A DNA stretch of 5,545 nucleotides, taken from the NCBI GenBank assembly GCA_900548085.1, contig URJF01000098.1:1-5545 (forward strand), written 5' to 3'. Of the stretch, positions 4,173 through 5,545 are shown one piece after another. The translations under genes were made by a program, and so were the position numbers. This stretch comes from an uncultured Oscillospiraceae bacterium (lineage in GTDB: Bacteria; Bacillota; Clostridia; Oscillospirales; Acutalibacteraceae). Below the pieces are notes generated by a model. The model was not told where the DNA came from, made no database searches, and saw nothing but the letters and a program-made list of their open reading frames with translations. Within the stretch, counting starts at the first letter, position 1. Every line of letters begins with the position of its first letter.

Positions 4173-5545
4173 ATGTTTTTCAAGAATTTTAAAGTATGGG
4201 AAACAGAGCTTGCCGGCAGAAAGCTGACACTTGAGACCGGCAAAATGGCAGGTCTTGCCAATGCATCCATTATGGCACGCTACGGCGAGACAGAAGTATT
4301 GTGTAATGTTACTGCATCGGCTAAGCCGAGAGAGGGTGTAGACTTTTTCCCTCTCAGCGTTGACTACGAGGAGAAGATGTATTCTGTAGGCCGTATCCCC
4401 GGCTCATTCCAGAGGAGAGAGGGCAGAGCATCAGAAAAGGCTATCCTTACTTCTCGTTGCATCGACCGTCCTATCCGTCCTTTGTTCCCCAAGGACTTGC
4501 GCAACGACTGCAGCGTTGTTGCTACAGTAATGTCGGTTGATCCTGACTGTTCACCCGAAATCACTGCTATGATCGGTGTTTCCGCTGCTATCGCTATCAG
4601 CGATATTCCGTGGGACGGCCCTATCAGTGGTGTTAATGTAGGTCTTGTTGACGGCGAAATCGTTATTAACCCTACTCTCGAGCAGAGAGCAAAGAGCGAC
4701 CTTGTTCTTACAGTCGCTTCTACAGCTGACCTTGTAGCTATGATTGAGGCAGGCGGTAACGAGATTGACGACGAGACTATGTTCAATGCTATTATGGCAG
4801 GTCACGAAGAAAATAAGAAGATTGTTAAGTTCATTCAGGGCATCGTTGACGAAATCGGCAAGCCTAAGTTTGAGTACGAGTCATCAAATCCCGATCCGGA
4901 AATTATGGCTCAGATTGAAGATTTCTGCATCGAAGATGTCAAAAAGGCACTTGATACAGACGACAAAAAGGTTCGTGATGAGGCTCTCCTTCCTATATAT
5001 GCCGCTGTTCACGAAAAGTTTGACGAGCAGTTTGAGGGCAACGAGGCTAAGATTGACGAGATTATGTATCTTGTACAAAAGCACGTTGTTCGTTCTTGGC
5101 TTAAGGATGAGCATAAGCGTGTAGACGGCAGAGGTATCGACGAGATTCGTCCTCTTAACGCAGAGGTTGACCTCCTTGCCAGAGCACACGGCTCAGGCTT
5201 GTTCACCAGAGGACAGACTCAGGTTCTTTCTGTTGCAACACTCGGCCCTATGAGCGACGCACAGCAGCTTGACGGCCTTGATGAGCAGACCGAAAAGAGA
5301 TATATCCATCACTACAACTTCCCATCATATTCTGTAGGCGAAACAAAGCCGAGCAGAGGCCCGGGCAGAAGAGAAATCGGCCACGGTGCTTTGGCAGAAA
5401 AGGCTTTGCTCCCTGTTATTCCGTCAGTAGATGAATTCCCATATGCTATTCGTGTTGTATCCGAGGTTCTTTCTTCAAACGGCTCTACATCACAGGGCTC
5501 AATCTGCGGCTCTACCCTTGCTCTTATGGCAGCAGGTGTTCCTAT
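4173..5545 (+). CDS. pnp: Polynucleotide phosphorylase (polyribonucleotide nucleotidyltransferase), N-terminal two-thirds
   Basis: PNPase degrades RNA 3' to 5' by phosphorolysis, releasing nucleoside diphosphates, and can also add 3' tails; it acts as a trimer in the cytoplasm. The window holds 457 codons of about 700, so the gene runs off the end without a stop. The first RNase PH domain shows FFPLSVDYEEKMYSVGRIPGSF, then RREGR and IDRPIRPLFP (about residues 59-106). An all-helical linker follows at about 230-310. The second RNase PH domain begins near VDGRGIDEIRPL and shows HGSGLFTRGQTQ, HHYNFPSYSVGE, PGRREIGHGALAE and SNGSTSQGSICGSTLAL, where the catalytic site forms. The missing part would hold the end of this domain and the KH and S1 RNA-binding domains. 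ATG 4173 follows AGAGGT (4161-4166) at 6 bases. A long leader hairpin at 4066-4142 may control it. Confidence 0.98.
   Translation, partial: MFFKNFKVWETELAGRKLTLETGKMAGLANASIMARYGETEVLCNVTASAKPREGVDFFPLSVDYEEKMYSVGRIPGSFQRREGRASEKAILTSRCIDRPIRPLFPKDLRNDCSVVATVMSVDPDCSPEITAMIGVSAAIAISDIPWDGPISGVNVGLVDGEIVINPTLEQRAKSDLVLTVASTADLVAMIEAGGNEIDDETMFNAIMAGHEENKKIVKFIQGIVDEIGKPKFEYESSNPDPEIMAQIEDFCIEDVKKALDTDDKKVRDEALLPIYAAVHEKFDEQFEGNEAKIDEIMYLVQKHVVRSWLKDEHKRVDGRGIDEIRPLNAEVDLLARAHGSGLFTRGQTQVLSVATLGPMSDAQQLDGLDEQTEKRYIHHYNFPSYSVGETKPSRGPGRREIGHGALAEKALLPVIPSVDEFPYAIRVVSEVLSSNGSTSQGSICGSTLALMAAGVP

Noticed and set aside
4364..5206. Several minus-strand open frames opposite pnp
   Set aside because: They are shadows of the clear pnp reading frame; their translations are biased and show no family motif.

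Overview
The window looks like a chromosomal segment of a low-to-moderate-GC Gram-positive bacterium, most likely a clostridium of the Ruminococcaceae/Oscillospiraceae type. Evidence: rplU, the cysteine protease gene prp and rpmA are adjacent; L27 carries the cleavable N-terminal extension typical of Firmicutes; rpsO is followed by pnp; promoters are near-consensus sigma-A and ribosome binding sites are strong GGAGG types. The family-level assignment is inference.

Layout. Bases 1-701 (+) hold the C-terminal part of a parvulin-type peptidyl-prolyl isomerase, followed by a strong hairpin at 711-746. Bases 768-995 (+) encode a 75-residue all-coiled-coil protein with a textbook terminator. A second, two-way terminator at 1042-1078 separates it from a block on the minus strand. 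Read in its own direction, that block is a small XRE-type repressor (2403-2191), then a consensus promoter and structured leader, then rplU (L21), prp (L27-processing protease) and rpmA (L27).

The XRE gene is divergent from a plus-strand gene (2512-3540) for a probable lipoprotein with two 91-residue tandem repeats and a helical C-terminal domain. The promoter of the lipoprotein gene contains a perfect 8-bp inverted repeat in its spacer and -10 element, a good candidate operator for the neighbouring repressor. This pair uses more AT-rich codons than the ribosomal genes and sits between two conserved housekeeping blocks, so it may be a lineage-specific insertion.

From 3541 onward there is a promoter and structured leader, rpsO (S15, with an unusual acidic C-terminal tail), a terminator, and then a roughly 77-nt long hairpin directly in front of pnp (polynucleotide phosphorylase, cut off by the window end). 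That hairpin recalls the RNase III/PNPase autoregulatory hairpin known in E. coli pnp mRNA and is the most interesting non-coding signal here.

The window is mainly about translation (L21, L27, S15), ribosomal protein maturation (Prp), RNA turnover (PNPase) and extracytoplasmic protein folding. I see no CRISPR array, tRNA, rRNA, insertion sequence or phage gene.
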